Origin: Rallus limicola | Taxonomy: Eukaryota > Chordata > Aves > Gruiformes > Rallidae | Assembly: GCA_022605955.1 (NCBI GenBank) | Contig: JAKCOZ010000002.1 | Span: forward strand, 65,266,783-65,330,782 | Direction: 5' to 3' | DNA length: 64,000 nucleotides | Shown: positions 35,441 to 49,542 of the stretch, one piece after another | Numbering within the stretch: position 1 is the first letter of the stretch | How the letters are laid out: every line of letters starts with the position of its first letter | Program-made: the position numbers and the translations under genes | Notes under the pieces: generated by a model | What the model was told of the DNA's origin: nothing | The model's input: only the letters and a program-made list of their open reading frames with translations | The model's database searches: none

Positions 35441-38400
35441 ATTCACAAAGTTTAAAAACAAGCTATGTACTTTTTGGTAAAGTATCTATTTCCTGAACCA
35501 CTGCCAAATGATGTGGATGTTAAAAGTTTACATGGTTTCAAAAAGATATAATTAACTTCAACATGACCTGGCAATGTGCTCTTGCAGCCCTGAAAGCCAG
35601 GTTCTCCAGTAATATTAATAGCAAATAATTAAAAAAATAAACAAAAAAAGAGATCTTCAAACAGGTTTATTAAATTTTGTTCCTAGACTGCAGTGCATTG
35701 TAAAGATGAGCCATAAATGGAGAAACTGATTGGAGATTTCTTGCATCAGCTCATTGACTTGAACAAGTAAGTCTGCTAAGTGCAGAGGATCAATGACAAT
35801 TTGTTCTGTCTGAGAAGTTGCCCCATGTGGCATGTTGGTCACTACTAACACCATCACAGTTCTTTATCTCAACAATGAGCACAGCAGATGGTGTTTCATG
35901 CATGGCCATTAGCTTGATAAGAGAATAATAATGGAGTGGGTTAGGGTTTTTACCTTCAACCCTGGAGCACAGCCATTAGACTGACTGCCTTGTGCAAAGT
36001 GGAGTTACCTGGCTTTAACTGTTTCATATGAACAAAACATCTGAATGCTTCCAGATATTTCTGAGAACTGTGCAGATTTCATATTGATCCAAAAGACAGT
36101 GTCTGAAGACTGTGTTTCAAAATTAACATAATATCTGATATATGCATAGAGACATCAAATATTAAATCTAAACCGATATATTTACTGCAGGCCACAGGAG
36201 TGCTTGAGAGCTCCCAGATCTGGTTCTACTTGCCAGCTGCAGGCTTATTCCATACCATGCATGGAAGGACACTCCATGAATGGAAGACCTTCAGCTCCTT
36301 TGCCCATGTTTTCACCAGAGGGAGGACCTTGTGTCAGAACCGAATGATATTTACTATAACAGGTCCTTGAATCATCCTGAAATGTGGTATGGGCTGCTAA
36401 CAAACCTGCTTTCCCATTCAGGGGTAGATGAGATGACATAAATGTTTTCAGATGTGTAGTAAGAATAAAGAAAAAAAAGGTGAATTTCATCTTCCTGTTC
36501 CTGCCATCAAAAAAATTGGTAAAGACAGGAGAGTTACACTTTAGACAATACAGGCATTTGTACTCAATATGTAAATAGATCATACTCCTTGGATGGTAAA
36601 CATTTCATATTATAATTCTGTGAAATAAATCCACCATTTTCTTCACAGAATTTTACTTGGAGCATAGTTCTATGTTTTTTCTCTGTGCGTAGACTATATT
36701 TTTTATGTGTAAACAGAACAAAAGAAAGTAATCTTGCCTAATTAACAATTTACTGTTATTTCTTTTGTTTCAAAGCAAACTCCTTCCAATTTTCTATTTC
36801 CTACAGCATGTCATGACCCATAATCAGTCTGGTAAAGGTATTTGTTGGTGTCAGATCTGTTTTCAGGCATGTCAAATAGATGATGTATCAACCACCTCAT
36901 GAACAGAGAAACATTTTTTTTATATATGCTTGGTTATTTTGCAGAATTTTGAGCATCTTAGCAAAAGTCAACTAGGACAAAAATTAATTTTTACTTGATT
37001 TTATGAAATGCTTTTAATTGATAATCAATTGCTATTAAAAATATTTTGTTGTATACAGATCCCTTCGAGCAGTCATCTGGACTTCTGGATTCAGGACTTA
37101 CTAGTTGAGATACACAAAACAATCCATAGGAGGTGAAGCTTCTGTCAATTAGGAGACCCCTGGTAGGTGCAATTATACACATTTCTTGAGCTTCTCAGGG
37201 AGGTTTTAATACTTCTTTTAAAAACCTCTTAGGTAATTAGCAGTGTTGAATGTGATTTCCTTGTGTCTATGCAATATCCTTAATTAGCAGAGAGATCCAG
37301 AGGAAGTTTTTGAAAGAAGAATACATAGGAATTTTTGAAAATATTAGATAAAGCTAACTTTGTATTTGCACTGAAGTTTTATATTTGACACTTTAAATTC
37401 ATCTCATTATTACAAAAAAAGTTAAAATAATAGAATGTGACAGGAAAGGTGAGATTTTGCCCTCCTGAATTATGTGATGATGTTTACCTTTTGAAAACAG
37501 AAGACGGTCCTCCTCTGTCTTCATTTGAAAGGTTCAAAAATAATATTCCCATCGGTATTAAGAGACAGTAGTGCGTTGGTCTATGAGGCCACTGTAAGAG
37601 ACCTGACCTGAGCCAAGCCATTAGATTTTGTCTGCTTTGCATAATAAGATCAAGTGAAGAAATTAAATATATTTAATATGCAGTTACTACACATCAATCT
37701 GACTTTATACTCCTAAAGTGTATTCTATGGAATACTTCAGAATCTTAACTCTCCTATATCCTTCCTATTCACGCTGTCTCCATTTCCCTCCAGTGCTTCA
37801 TCTTCTATGCTGACATTCAAATTTTTAAAAGAAAAATGAAAGGTTTTTAATTAAAGAGCAGCTGAAGATGAAAGGACCCATTTTATCTCATACTAATGCT
37901 CTGTGAACAGCATCTATTATTTTGTGTCTAAATCGACAGTGCATAATAATTTAACACATTCATTGATTCTTCAGTTCCTCAGTCATACTCAGACCTTCTC
38001 CATAATTTACTCTGAAATGGATAGCAAGGCTAAGAGGAGGTGGAAGTAAGCAGCAGAAAAAAGGTGTAATGGCTCTTATTCTGTGATCACAAGGAATGGA
38101 AGTACCTGTCCTTGTTTTGAAACATTCCTTCCTTTTCAGCTCTTAATAGAGAGACAAAGCTGGTTAAGAAGTGGAAGCTGCAATCTTGCCAAGAAATTCA
38201 ATCATCTTGCCAAGAAATTGAATCATCTTGCCAAAACCAGTATGTAGCAGATACTGTTTACTATTTGCAACAGCCTAAATTTACTCCATTTTCCTGTTGA
38301 ATTACAGCATGTTTTTCTCTTGACATCTGTAAGTGGGATGTTGTTAAAAGAAGAGGAAGGGGGGGAAAAAAAGAGCAAAATCTTTCAGCAGGAGAAGAAC

Positions 38401-41400
38401 AATGAACATATACAAAAAATTAAACCATGTAGAAACAGACTGAGTGATATTTTTACGTAGGTTTCAGGAAAGTGCCAAGCTGCAACTGTGAAAATCATTC
38501 ATCTGCTAAGTGCACTTAGTCATCAAAAATTCTTTTTCTTGCATATGGTAGGAGGCAGACACATCAGTAAGGTAGGATGGGGATGGATCTAGGCCACCAG
38601 TTCTCAGTTTTGCAGGTGGAAACCATCACATCTGCCTTTTGGAGTGAGACAAAAAAGAAAATATAGTCAAATGTACCACAGTGATGCACTTGGGATAGCC
38701 AGCAAGACACACATAGATGGTTATTTGCACCTTGTTGGACATCCCAGAGGGACACTGTGAATCTATTTATTAATATTAAATTTAGTTGTGCACTGTGTTA
38801 GATGTATAATCCTCAGTGTTCATGGTCATTACTTTCTAGTGATGTCAAAAAGCATTCACAAAAAATAGCAAATCTTTAAACTTGGCTGTCTTGGAAAAGA
38901 ATACCTGTCTCTGACATGTGGCAAAAGAAGCATTAGCAAAGCAGAAACAGGCAGATCCTTTCTTTCCTTGTCTGAAAATAGTCTTAGAAGAAAGTAGGAT
39001 GAGGACATGAATGTTACTTACTTTGGAATGAGCTTCCCTTGTATATCTTGGAATAATACACATGGTCAGTGAATAGTCATCCTGCAGAAGTTTGGATTGT
39101 TTAGATTGAAGTATCTCAAAAATTTGTGAGATAATAATCCGTATTAATATACAGAAAGTCCCAGATAAAAATAATATAAGAATCAAAGCAATGGCAACAA
39201 AAAAGGCATAACATCCATTGCTAATACTTTTCTTAGCTATTCACTAGGCTATGGATTTTGTTTCTGTCATTTCAATTATACTATCTCCATTTAATTTTCC
39301 TTCCCACTAAGAGGATTATAGCTTCTTTCTAAAATTCATTTAGTATCTGTGGATATTTGCATTTTGCTAGGTCTAGTCAGTGAGGCTAATTTTACTTATT
39401 GATTCATGTAAGTTAAGTCAAGAAGAAACTCTTAGATTATTCAGTCTGATCTGTATCACTTGGGCCATATATTTTTCCACAGGTGTTAAACTTATTGGTT
39501 GTGTATGAAATAAGTCTTTCATTGAACAAGACATTAAATTTTGAATCCATTTTCTTCAATATCTTGTTCACTACTTAGTCACATTTACAGTCACAAAAAA
39601 AGAGAAATAACTGTCAATTTGTAACTGTTGATTACTGTTTATGGAGACCCTTAGGATCTTATATTCCTTGCATTTTATTTTTTTTTAACTTTAGACTGTT
39701 TCTCAGGAACTGACTATATGTGTGTGTGATGTACTTATCTTCCATCTGTCAATGTGTTTTTAAAATATAGCATTAAATTTTGCATCTTTTCCATACCATG
39801 TTTACAAATTGCCTACCTCATCTTATTTACTGCTGCCTATTTGTACAGTGGAAAATGTCTTACATGATTTTTGTCCATTTCACATCTTGGAACCTCTCCT
39901 TCTTGTCCTTTGCCTTTGAGATTTGAGAGTCTATTTTAGACTCATACCTTTCCCCACAGTCTCATATAAGGTTTTCTAGACTTTTAAGTTTGCAGCTGGC
40001 TGTTTAACATACATTTGGCTCAACAAATTATGAAAGTATCCAATTTACAAGGCTGCTCTGAACTCACAGACATTTATTATTCTTCCAGTGTAGTCCATCA
40101 AATTAGTAATTAAAAATAAGTATTATTTCATATTTACTCTGAATAATGATGAGAAATATTGAAGACTATTGATCCTGGGTAGAACCTTGTCCGTATTCTG
40201 TGATGATTCCATCTGACAGCATCATCTGAAAATGTGAAATGCAGCCTTATTTCTCCTATCAGAACATGGGAGGGCTTCTAAATCAAATGCCTGCTTTCAT
40301 TACCTCTAATATTGAAACCTGTAATTTTCTCAAATAATTAAACTGAACTGTTTGACAAGATACATTTTCCAGGAAAGCATGTTGATTGCTTAGATTATAT
40401 TTCTACTCTTTGTCTTATATTAATTATAGTTCTTCGTATTCACTATTTTTTTTTAATCCTGTAGGAGGACTCTATCATTTCCCCCACAACTGCTGTTTAG
40501 TTAACCTGCCCATAGTCACACGGGTCACCCATCATACTCTGGCTGAATGCTTGCAATGCCATACTTTATTAATTTGTATTTTTTCTGGCATGCTAATTAA
40601 AATCGCTAACAGAGGCAGAGGGATGTCATCTATCTACAATTTCAGTAAAATGGGGTGGCAACTTCAGAATTTTTTCTCCTAGTAAAGCCCTCTCAATTAT
40701 AACTGTAAAAGTTTTAATATCATAAATTCAAATGTAACTAGAAAAAAACTTACTATATCCTTATGAAGAATGTTACAGTCAAGAGGTGGATTAAGTAATA
40801 TTTTTTTAGTCCAATTCTCATTTTTAAACTTCTCTTTTTGTCCTTAGCCTACTTTTTTCCTTCTTTTTTTTTTTAATACACAGTGCTCTTGGTTTCTTTT
40901 GTGAGATTTTGTCCTTATTTTGCTCCTTCCTCCTCCCCACCCCCGCTTCAGTCCTTTATCTTCCCTTTTGTTTTTATGGTTCAAATTGTTGCCCACACCA
41001 TGTTGTGAAGCACCATAAATGTGCCCTAGTGGTTTAAATTTTATATTTTACTAATCTTGGTCATTTGGTTATATTTGAGTACTTATGAATAATTCTAACT
41101 GCTCAACAATGTCAACAATGAGATCCTGACAGTAATCTGGCAACAAAAACTAGTGATACATGATTAATTTTTATTGTGTCAGTCAGCATCCAAAATACTT
41201 TTGATACATTAGGCATATTTTCTCTGTCAAAAAAATATTGCATATAAATTTGAGAAAGACTGGTGTGGTGTTGCTTTACATTGGAAATCTTATGCAGTCA
41301 ATTTTGAAATTAAAATTGTTTCCTGTGTAAGACACCTGGTGCAAAATAGTGAATACATTTATAAAAACAGAAAAAAAAAAAATTCTACTTTTCTGGTTTA

Positions 41401-42992
41401 ATTCAAAGTAACATGACAATATCTCTACCATTTCCCTCCTACTGGGATGTCATTCTCAGTTAGGCAGTTCTTGATCAAAGATCCAGAAGCATAAAAAAAC
41501 CTGAGTTTGAACTTTCCTAAAATCTGTGCTGCAGGAACAGCTGCCACAGACAGTCACTCACCTTGCTTTTATCCATGCTGTCTTGCCTCACGGGTTGTAA
41601 ATTGCTGTTGCAACATCTCTGCCGCATAGCACATCCCACCAGTATGTGTGTGGAAATACAGGATAAGGATGATAAAGCAGAGAAGCCATGTCTACTCAGT
41701 CCCATTAACAGAAGTCTTTAACAGTTAGCTAAAGATCTATGCAGAACAGCATGAGTATGGTCAGTCTTGTCTCAGTGCTGTGGGACAGACCGATAAAGCA
41801 TTGAGATTGCTTCTCACCTTTGATTTTTAGTCATACTGCTGTTTTGGAAAAGACTGACACCAGCTTTTCTCTGTTCTGTCCTATAAAGTAACTTAATATT
41901 CTTGTCATCAACTATAAACCCTTCTTATCCAGTTTTAATTACAAATCAAAATTCAGACTACAGCATGACAGGGCATGCACGAAATTGAGGGCTGCATCAC
42001 AGTTTATCTGTACTTCAAGTTTTTCTTTTCCTCTCCTCAGTAATAAAATGCAGATAAATACTGGGGTTTATCTGGTTAAAGTTAAGCAGACAGGTCATAC
42101 GGTCACAGAAACACAAACTATGGTGCCCTGTGGCATTTCTAAATCAAGTGCAATACACCTCTCGGCACACTACACTCAAGGAGCTTCTGGAACAGATAAA
42201 GTGAAGTGAGGCTAGGTGAAGGTAATAACTAATTTATAAGCTTAGCAGAAATACTTCTATCTCAAGGGTTATGTCAGAAATCTTGAAGAGTACAAGTGAA
42301 AGACAAAGGAGGAAACAATAAAAGTAAAAAATACAAATCACAAATTCAGATCTGGAAACAAAGCTTGGCCCTTTAACCGTTGTGGTTTTGCTCAGGTCTG
42401 ACAGCAGCATATTGAGCTGATACAGGAAATCCAGGATCCCTTGAAAATCAAGCAATGAGCTATAAGCCAAACCTTATCTTCACAGCATGGTAATTTGTGT
42501 AATGGCTTGTAATCAGGCTTTACAACCCTGGCATAGCTTTTCTTCTAAATAACAAGCTGGCTAATCCTTAAAAAGATGTAGACAATAAGTAAATTTGACC
42601 CAACTCCTGCATTCCTGTTGTAACTGTTACACAGGTTTTAAGCATTTTCTAATAACACGAGTTCATCTGGTAAGAGGCTGACAAGCAGGCACTACTGACC
42701 TTATTTCATCCTAATTTTAGTTTAGACATACACAAATCTGCCCATTCAGTCCTTAATGACTTTCCCACCACTATCACCCCCTTTAAACCATTATCTCCAG
42801 CAGGAATTGTGGAAGTTCCTGTTAGTACCTGGTGGCTTCTGTCTCAGCTTGAGGCATTCCCTGGGTGAAGCTGGCATGCTGACATGGGGCTCTATGCATA
42901 TTGCAGCAGGTGGTGGGAGAAAAGGTGATTAAGCCTCTTTGTAGAAGAGATGAATGATTATAAAAAAACCTTGGGGTTTATTTTTCCACCTG
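35441..42992. other. Unique AT-rich DNA, no gene recognised
   Basis: No tailed CR1, LTR or RNA gene was seen. Open frames are at most 113 codons and featureless. A short minisatellite lies at 38181-38236. Confidence 0.45.
38181..38236. repeat. 21-bp minisatellite, about 2.6 units
   Basis: The unit contains ATCATCTTGCCAAGAAATT. A first 18-bp unit (38183-38200) lacks three bases, a full unit lies at 38201-38221 and a partial unit at 38222-38236. The units differ by a single C/G change. Confidence 0.9.
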
Positions 42993-43045
42993 TTTGAGCA
43001 GAGGGGTTGGACAAGGTCCTTCTCAACCTCAGCCATTCTGTTTGA
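42993..43045 (+). mobile_element. CR1 3'-tail fragment
   Basis: GAGCAGAGGGGTTGGACAAG through CAACCTCAGCCATTCTGTTTGA matches the last ~50 bp of the CR1 variant that ends '...CCAACCTCAGCCATTCTGTGATTCTGTG', with a mutated terminal repeat. Nothing 5' of it is recognisable, so it is either a very short insertion or the last readable part of an older one. Confidence 0.7.
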
Positions 43046-46000
43046 AGATTATAGATGGTTAGAAAGTGGGCTTAGGTTGCTGCTGCCACCAGCTACTCCT
43101 CAGGAGCAAACAGCTGTACAGAAAAGAGTGAATCTGGAGAAGGAAGGAAGGAAAGACAAAAAAGAGAAGACAGTGAGGACTGACAGCGCTGCTATCACCT
43201 CCTAAATTTTAGGTATATTTCTATACATTTATGGCAAACTGAATTAAGCAGATACATAGTTTGGACTGAAACAATGACTGAAGCTACAGGTTCTTTTGTC
43301 TTGCTGCTTCTTTTCTCCTTAGATTGCTTCACTCTTTCTCCATTGCTGTTGTGGATTTTGATTTGCTGTTGTCTTCCACAGACAGGTGACTTCATAAGTA
43401 CATGTTGATATGACAAAACTGGAAAATAGTTGTTTAATGAAGGCTGTTTAATATTTTTATTCTGATGCTAGTGCTAGTATAACTCTTGACTACCTTGCCT
43501 TGTTTATTATTAAGTGTGTCTGTATATTTGTGTTTGTACACATATATTCATAACTTTTGGGGTCTTTTTAGACTTTATTGCTGAATTCACAACTGCCACA
43601 TATCTGAATCCCAGTACTGACTACATAAATTAAAAGTTGTGACATTACAATTAGTTATTCACTGTGTCTCTTTTCAAAGCAATGAAACTATGTGCAACAA
43701 TAATAGCCTTTTCCCTTTGGTAAACAAAAACCTTTTGGCCCTTTTATTGGCTATTTAGGTCAGATTTCTAGGCCTTTCACCTTTTCCCTCTGCTCTTAAG
43801 TGCCTTTTTTGGAAGCTAGGGGTCACTCATACACTTAAAGAAAATATTTTACCTCACATTGACTGTACGTGGAAACGGAACATGAAAATATATAGTTTTT
43901 GGGGTCATTTCACTCAAGAAATGGAAGAATTTTCCTTCTTCCAGCGCTTTGTTTTTCAGACTGTCAGTTCCATTCAGTGAGGTCACAGGATGAAAACTTC
44001 TTTGCTGAAAGCCTGTGTATCGATCGTAGTTATGTCTCTGTAGATGCACCATTTTATCGCCTTCCTCAGACATTCCCCGCTGCTTCTTGAGCTGTGCTTT
44101 GTCAGTTTACTGAGTTAGGCACTTACCTTCAATGACAGCAATATTCCAGCAATGACACAGGAAATAATCTATCAGTTTACACCATGATCATGAAAATATC
44201 CCACATAAGTAAAATCAACATAAAGAGGTACAAATGAGTCATGGATGTCCCTGGCCAGGTTATGATATGATGAAACACAATTCTGCGAATTGCAAGTGCC
44301 ATTGCACAAGGATGTTACTAATGTAAATAAAAGAGAATGGGTGTTACTGAGGATGAGACATGTTCTACAGCTCTTTGAGGGAATTCTTGTCCTTAGTACC
44401 CAACAATACATTTCTAAGAAAAAAAGAAATTATTTTAACTTCTTCTCAGTAATTCTTCCCAATTTTCTAACCACTTAATCTAAATAAATCTTGGAGGTCT
44501 TTCCATGACCAAAATGATGTGTCTGAATGTTTTTCTTAGTTAGTGGGGGATTGGCTGGTTGGTTTGTGTGGTTTTCCTAAAAAATATATTTCAATTATTT
44601 AAATTATATCAGATTTTGCTGAATGAGGACAGACCAAAAAATGCATCTAGCAAAGCATGAAGGATGATACTCAAGGTGTGAAATCATACAAATTTATCTA
44701 TCCTGAAAGGCAGGTTCTATACATAGTTAAGCAAAGCACTTGACGCTCAAGTGGATCAGACCTACAATAAAGGCTACAATAGATTTTCAGCCATTGCTCC
44801 TGGCTGTGGAACAGTTTGCACAGACAGATTCATTATTCTTAAGTCACCACAGGTCAATAAAAGCCAATTTTGGTCAAGCAGTATCAGTTTTCTGTGTTAG
44901 AAGGTTATTGTTAGGTAAATTATTTATCTTGTTTCTTTGAAGAGTCTACCCTAGACCTCATTCCTGTGGATAAGAAGAAATGTGCAAGGAACTGAAGGAA
45001 AAAACCCACAAACTGTTGTGAGAATTGTAATTTCCTACATAAAATAATTCCCATAACCTTGTAAAACAGGAATTCTTGAATATGTTCAAATAAACATACT
45101 CCTTGCTGTATTTTGGCATGAGACAACAGCTGATCTGAATCTTCAGAGCATCCTGTGGTGAGGCAAGTGATAAATTCTGAGTTTTGTAATGCTGACCTAC
45201 CACTGTTGTAAGTTACACTTTCAGTGTACAGAAAAATGAGACAAAAGCTGAAGTGACCAGGATTCACCTCCTGCACAAATTAAATTATGAAAAATACTGG
45301 AAAAAGTAGTTGTGGTTAGCCTAAGAAAGACCAGAATCTTTTTTGGAATCTGTCAAATAACCTAAATATTAAGACAATTTAGAAGCAACAGTAAAAACTG
45401 AAAAGTGATCAACTTCTTTAAAATGAAGATAATTAATGCATAACTTCCTGCCCCTGCTGCTTTACGTAAAATGTTTTGAGCAAAAGAAAGCAAAGAAAAA
45501 GACAGAAATTACGTAAAGTATGTTGTCTCTTAAGATGGTGTTCTTTCCAAGACTGACCTCTAGCAAGCTGCAGTAAATATTAGTTATGTCTATGAATATC
45601 CTTCTGTATTACCTGCACAAGTGTTTTAGTCTCTTAGTGCTTTCAGTCACATCAGAAGAGGCAGGTGAGGCAACTGAGGATTTGAAGGATGCATATTGTG
45701 ACCTGGTATTGGTCCTTTTAAGGGGCACCTTGAGAAGAGCTGGGCTGTTTTTTTCTTTGCCTGAGCAACTTGTGTGTTAGGAAAAAGCGCTTCTCCTTTG
45801 AGTGTCAGGAAACCTCATAGATACAGATCATGCCAGCACTCTATCTGAGCTGCTGGGATAAATATGCTAAACCAGATCCTTGGAATAGGTTGCGGTGTAG
45901 ACAGTAGGAGTCCATCCACGTGGTCATTCAGGATGGATTGAAGCCCATGCAGATGTTTGTTCTCACTATGGGCTTAAACCAATCACCATGGTCTGGAAGG

Positions 46001-48666
46001 AGAAAGCTCAAGCTCTTGGTACTTGACTTACCCTTTGGCTGTCTCTCTGTGGACTTTGAGCCAGCACTGTCGGGGCAGATTGCTCTTCAGCTGAGGTCAC
46101 CAGCATGTATCTTGACTATAGCCCCAAGACCAGGTGGATATTTCAAATCAGAGCTGTAATGAGCCAGCTATGTGGAATGAGAACATGCTAGCACAAGAGC
46201 TCATCAGGTTTGAGTCTTCTTTCAAGGTACCCTTCACTCACCTTGTAGGGCAGATACAACTCTAGGGAGAGGAGCAAAAAAAAATCACATAGAATGAAAT
46301 TATACTATGGGTACATCAGTCCAAACACTGTCTCTTACAGAAGTGTAACAAGCCATAGAGAATTCAGCCATACAGAAATTATGCCTTGAACAACATCAAC
46401 ATGGCATACAATAAAAATTATACTACATTGTTCATGAGGGACAGCCTTTTTATTGTTTCCTCAGTCTGTCTGTTTTTTCTCCATGCTGCTTTTTGGACCA
46501 CAGTATACTGAAACTCACAATTCATTATCATTGCAGAGATGTGAACATCTCTCTTTAGCTATTTAGAACCTGAAAAACCCTTTCAGCTTTTTGTCCTAAA
46601 TATCTACAAACCATCTAAAGTAATAAAACCAAAACTGCATCTCACAAAATATTACTATGTTTCTGTAACTTTTAAACTGAGCCTCCCAAAGGGATTCTCT
46701 ATGATAGTCTTCAAATAAAAAGAAAAAAACTAGCAACCATAAACCCCCTTACCTGCTAAAGTTAAAGTACCTTCTATTGATTCTGCAAATAAGTTCATCA
46801 GAGAAATATAAAGTGTTTAAAATGATTTCTGGGTAAAGCACTGCATACCGTATTGCAACATAAATGGTCCCCATTAAGAAGCGGTACAGAAAAATAACTC
46901 ATTAGAGAAACTATTTTAAAATAGTTTGTTTCTTCATTGAGGGAACATGGTATTATTGCCCTAGAATGATTTAATTCACTGTAATTATATTCTGTTTGAT
47001 ATCTGCAGCTGTCTTGGAAGCAGGCTTCTGCTATGTAAATCCAAGAGATATTTCTCATCTCATTTGAAACCCCAACGTGCTCTAATTTTCAAAGGAATTA
47101 TAAGCTGGTCTCTAGTTATGCTTATTGAATCCTTCAGAGGAATATCAAAAGAATACACATTTCTCTAAACATTATCACTTATTTAGACCCTATTTACCTC
47201 ATATGTGTATATGCATAGAATACAGTATGTATTGTCAATGCAATATTAGTAAAAAAGTTGTGTTGATGCATGATTGTACAAGATCAGAACATCTTGGTTT
47301 TGAAATATTCGTAGAACACATTAGTCAAAATTGGGGTTTTCTTTTGTCTTTGAGTTTCAATTTACTTTAGAACAGATGTGAAGTTGTCTCTTCAGCAACT
47401 TCTCAACACAGTCAGTAAACAGCACCATTTTGGCTGACATCGAAGACAGACCAAAAGAAGGTACATTTCTGCCAAAAAAATAATGTTGTGTGTGCATCCC
47501 TCAATGTCTTTGGCAGTTACTGTCCATGTTACAGTGCCACATTGCATAATACGCATAATGATGATGTGCAGGAATTTGTAATTAAATATTGGCTCACGGA
47601 CGATCACCAGAAATGGCAATCAGCAAACACTGTTATTTATTCTGGAATATCACCATCAATTCCAGGCAAGATGGCAAAGTGAATCAACATGGTGTCAAAA
47701 ACCACAAGTGCCTGTAAAATGCGTGAACGGTTAGTAAGCGATGGCTTCCTGCTGCTCTCTACAAATTATAATCAACAAAACAGAGCAGTTTTCTCCTACT
47801 CTGAAGGAAAATGTTCCCTTTAGTAATCTTAGCAAGGGTTACAAATTGTTTGGGGAAAAAAACAAGGGAAGTCGAATGTTTTCCTTCCAATAAAACTGGC
47901 ATAAAGGTAGAATGCTAATAAGGGATTAGAAATCAAAAATAAATGAAGTTTTATTCTTTGGAGATAGAACTTGAGCAGAATTTAGGTAATGATTCAAAGA
48001 AATAATCCACAAGTTTCCATTCATAATTACTACAGTTTTTATCAGGTGAACCCCTCAGGTAACTACAGTTCTATCTTAATGCCATGGCATCTTAACAGGA
48101 CTAGGCAGCAGCAAAATTAAATATTACAAGTCTTAAAATCAGCACCTCCCACATGAAGCCTGCTAAGAAGCCAGTTCAGAAAACAGAGTTTTAAATTATC
48201 CAGTCTTTCCCAGATTCCCACTCCTCTAGCTGAATGTCATAATCTTTGGTCTAACACAGTGAGATTCATATGTATGACTCAATTTAATCCTGAATTATAT
48301 TCTGTGGTGGTGTCAGCAGGAAGAATGAAAATTGCCTGCCCTGCAGTTCCTCTCCTAGCTGAGCCTGAAGAAATGCATAGCCTGATCAGACAGTTGGCCA
48401 ACAAGGGTACCATTGGCAGGTTTGATTCCTGCCCTCTATTCCCAAATCTCCCACAGATTTTCTGTTACAACCCTTAAACTTTTGCAAAGGGGCAGCACCA
48501 CCAAAAATAAGACTGATCTTGTTCACCTTTGGAAGGTAGAAGTAGAAAGATTGGTCAGTGAATCCCAGTGCCACGGATGCTCAAACCTCTTATCCTCAAG
48601 TTCTTAAAATAAAATCTAATTTATCTCGCAGTTGCCTGCTTTACCTGACTTCTCCTCCATCCTTGC
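43046..48666. other. Mostly unique DNA; holds a candidate minus-strand exon
   Basis: No repeat family is recognised. A GA-rich tract lies at 43140-43172. The only coding-like signal is at 43853-44073 on the minus strand. The GC-richer area at 45650-46160 has short frames without motifs. Confidence 0.45.
43853..44073 (-). other. Candidate first or internal exon (unidentified)
   Basis: A minus-strand frame begins with ATG at 44073 (preceded by GCGGGGA, purine at -3) and stays open for 73 codons plus two bases. It runs into GAG|GTAAAA, a usable 5' splice site, with the intron starting at 43852. The peptide starts MSEEGDKMVHLQRHNYDRY, is charged and soluble, and matches no protein I know. Seven CpG lie between 43868 and 44090, unusual for this AT-rich neighbourhood. 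On the same strand a strong donor-like GTAAGTG sits at 44120-44126, upstream of the ATG; it does not fit a simple model with this exon. A plus-strand frame of 63 codons overlaps. Confidence 0.25.
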
Positions 48667-49542
48667 TGTGGAAAATGTTGAATTGTTGCTTTTTGTAAAT
48701 TGAAATTTTGTAATCTAGTTTTGCTATTCTAGTTAAAACTAGACTGAGGTCATGGGTTGGAACTCAAGGAAAAGCGTCTCAACAAACAGGCTGATTGATA
48801 CCGGGATACAAAATTACGGCATCAACAGGCTAAATGGGTTCTCCATACCATCTAAAAATTCTAAAGGTATTTAAGGGAGTAATCCAGCCTGTGCTGACAA
48901 GGACCCATCCCCCTGACGGGATGGCTCTGAGATACTGTGAGGACAATCACTGAAGGGGCCCCATAGGCATTGAACATACAAGTAAAGATAACAAATCTCG
49001 AGAGGAGGATTCCCCCTCCACCCCTTGCCTTTAGTTGTTCCCACCGTTTTCGGACTAGTTGCAAAATTTGTGGTTTCTGCTAAACAAAAAGACAAACATT
49101 ATCTGAAAGCTGTATGAGTTTCGACTTCCTTCAACCCTAGGCCCATGTCAATTGCTGGGAAGTTAAGATAAAATCAAGTACCTGCCAAGTAAGCAATTGT
49201 CCCAGACAAAAGGGATATTTAAGTGTTATATAAGCTCATACATACTAATTTTCCTCGCTAAGGGGAAACGGGAATCTGCCAGACAGGCGATGTGAATTAC
49301 ATTATGTACTATTGTGAATATGGTGCCTTGGTTGAGCCAATAAACTTTCAAATCACTAATCCATTGTTAAACGGGGGAGGGATTCCGGACTGGAAAATGG
49401 TATAAAAATGCTACTTATTTTGACCAAAAGTGTGCCTACTTTTGGGTCACCCGCTCTTGTAAGAACGTATAATAAATTAATTACTGCTTCACTAACGTAT
49501 CTACCTCGAGTCCTTTCTTAGGACTATTTGGCATTTCTAACA
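48667..49542 (+). mobile_element. Solo LTR, avian ERV, 876 bp, TSD CTTGC
   Basis: It starts TGTGGAAAATG and ends CATTTCTAACA, giving an imperfect terminal inverted repeat (8 of 11). The five bases CTTGC precede it (48662-48666) and follow it (49543-49547) exactly. Promoter signals sit in the right order near the 3' end: CCAAT at 49337-49341, TATAAAAA at 49401-49408 and AATAAA at 49471-49476. This implies U3 of about 760 bp, a short R and a U5 of about 50-70 bp, transcribed left to right. It has no sequence in common that I can see with the other three LTRs. No internal viral genes flank it. I cannot name the family. The 5-bp duplication argues against a standard gammaretroviral (4-bp) integrase. 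Confidence 0.88.
49337..49476 (+). promoter_or_regulatory. LTR promoter and poly(A) signals (CCAAT, TATA, AATAAA)
   Basis: CCAAT (49337-49341), TATAAAAA (49401-49408) and AATAAA (49471-49476) are spaced as in a retroviral U3/R. Transcription would start about 25-30 bp after the TATA box, near 49430, and could read rightward into flanking DNA. Confidence 0.65.

Noticed and set aside
44161..44411. Minus-strand frames with a hydrophobic, membrane-like stretch
   Set aside because: All three frames contain stops before the strong donor at 44126, so no single coding exon can be drawn.
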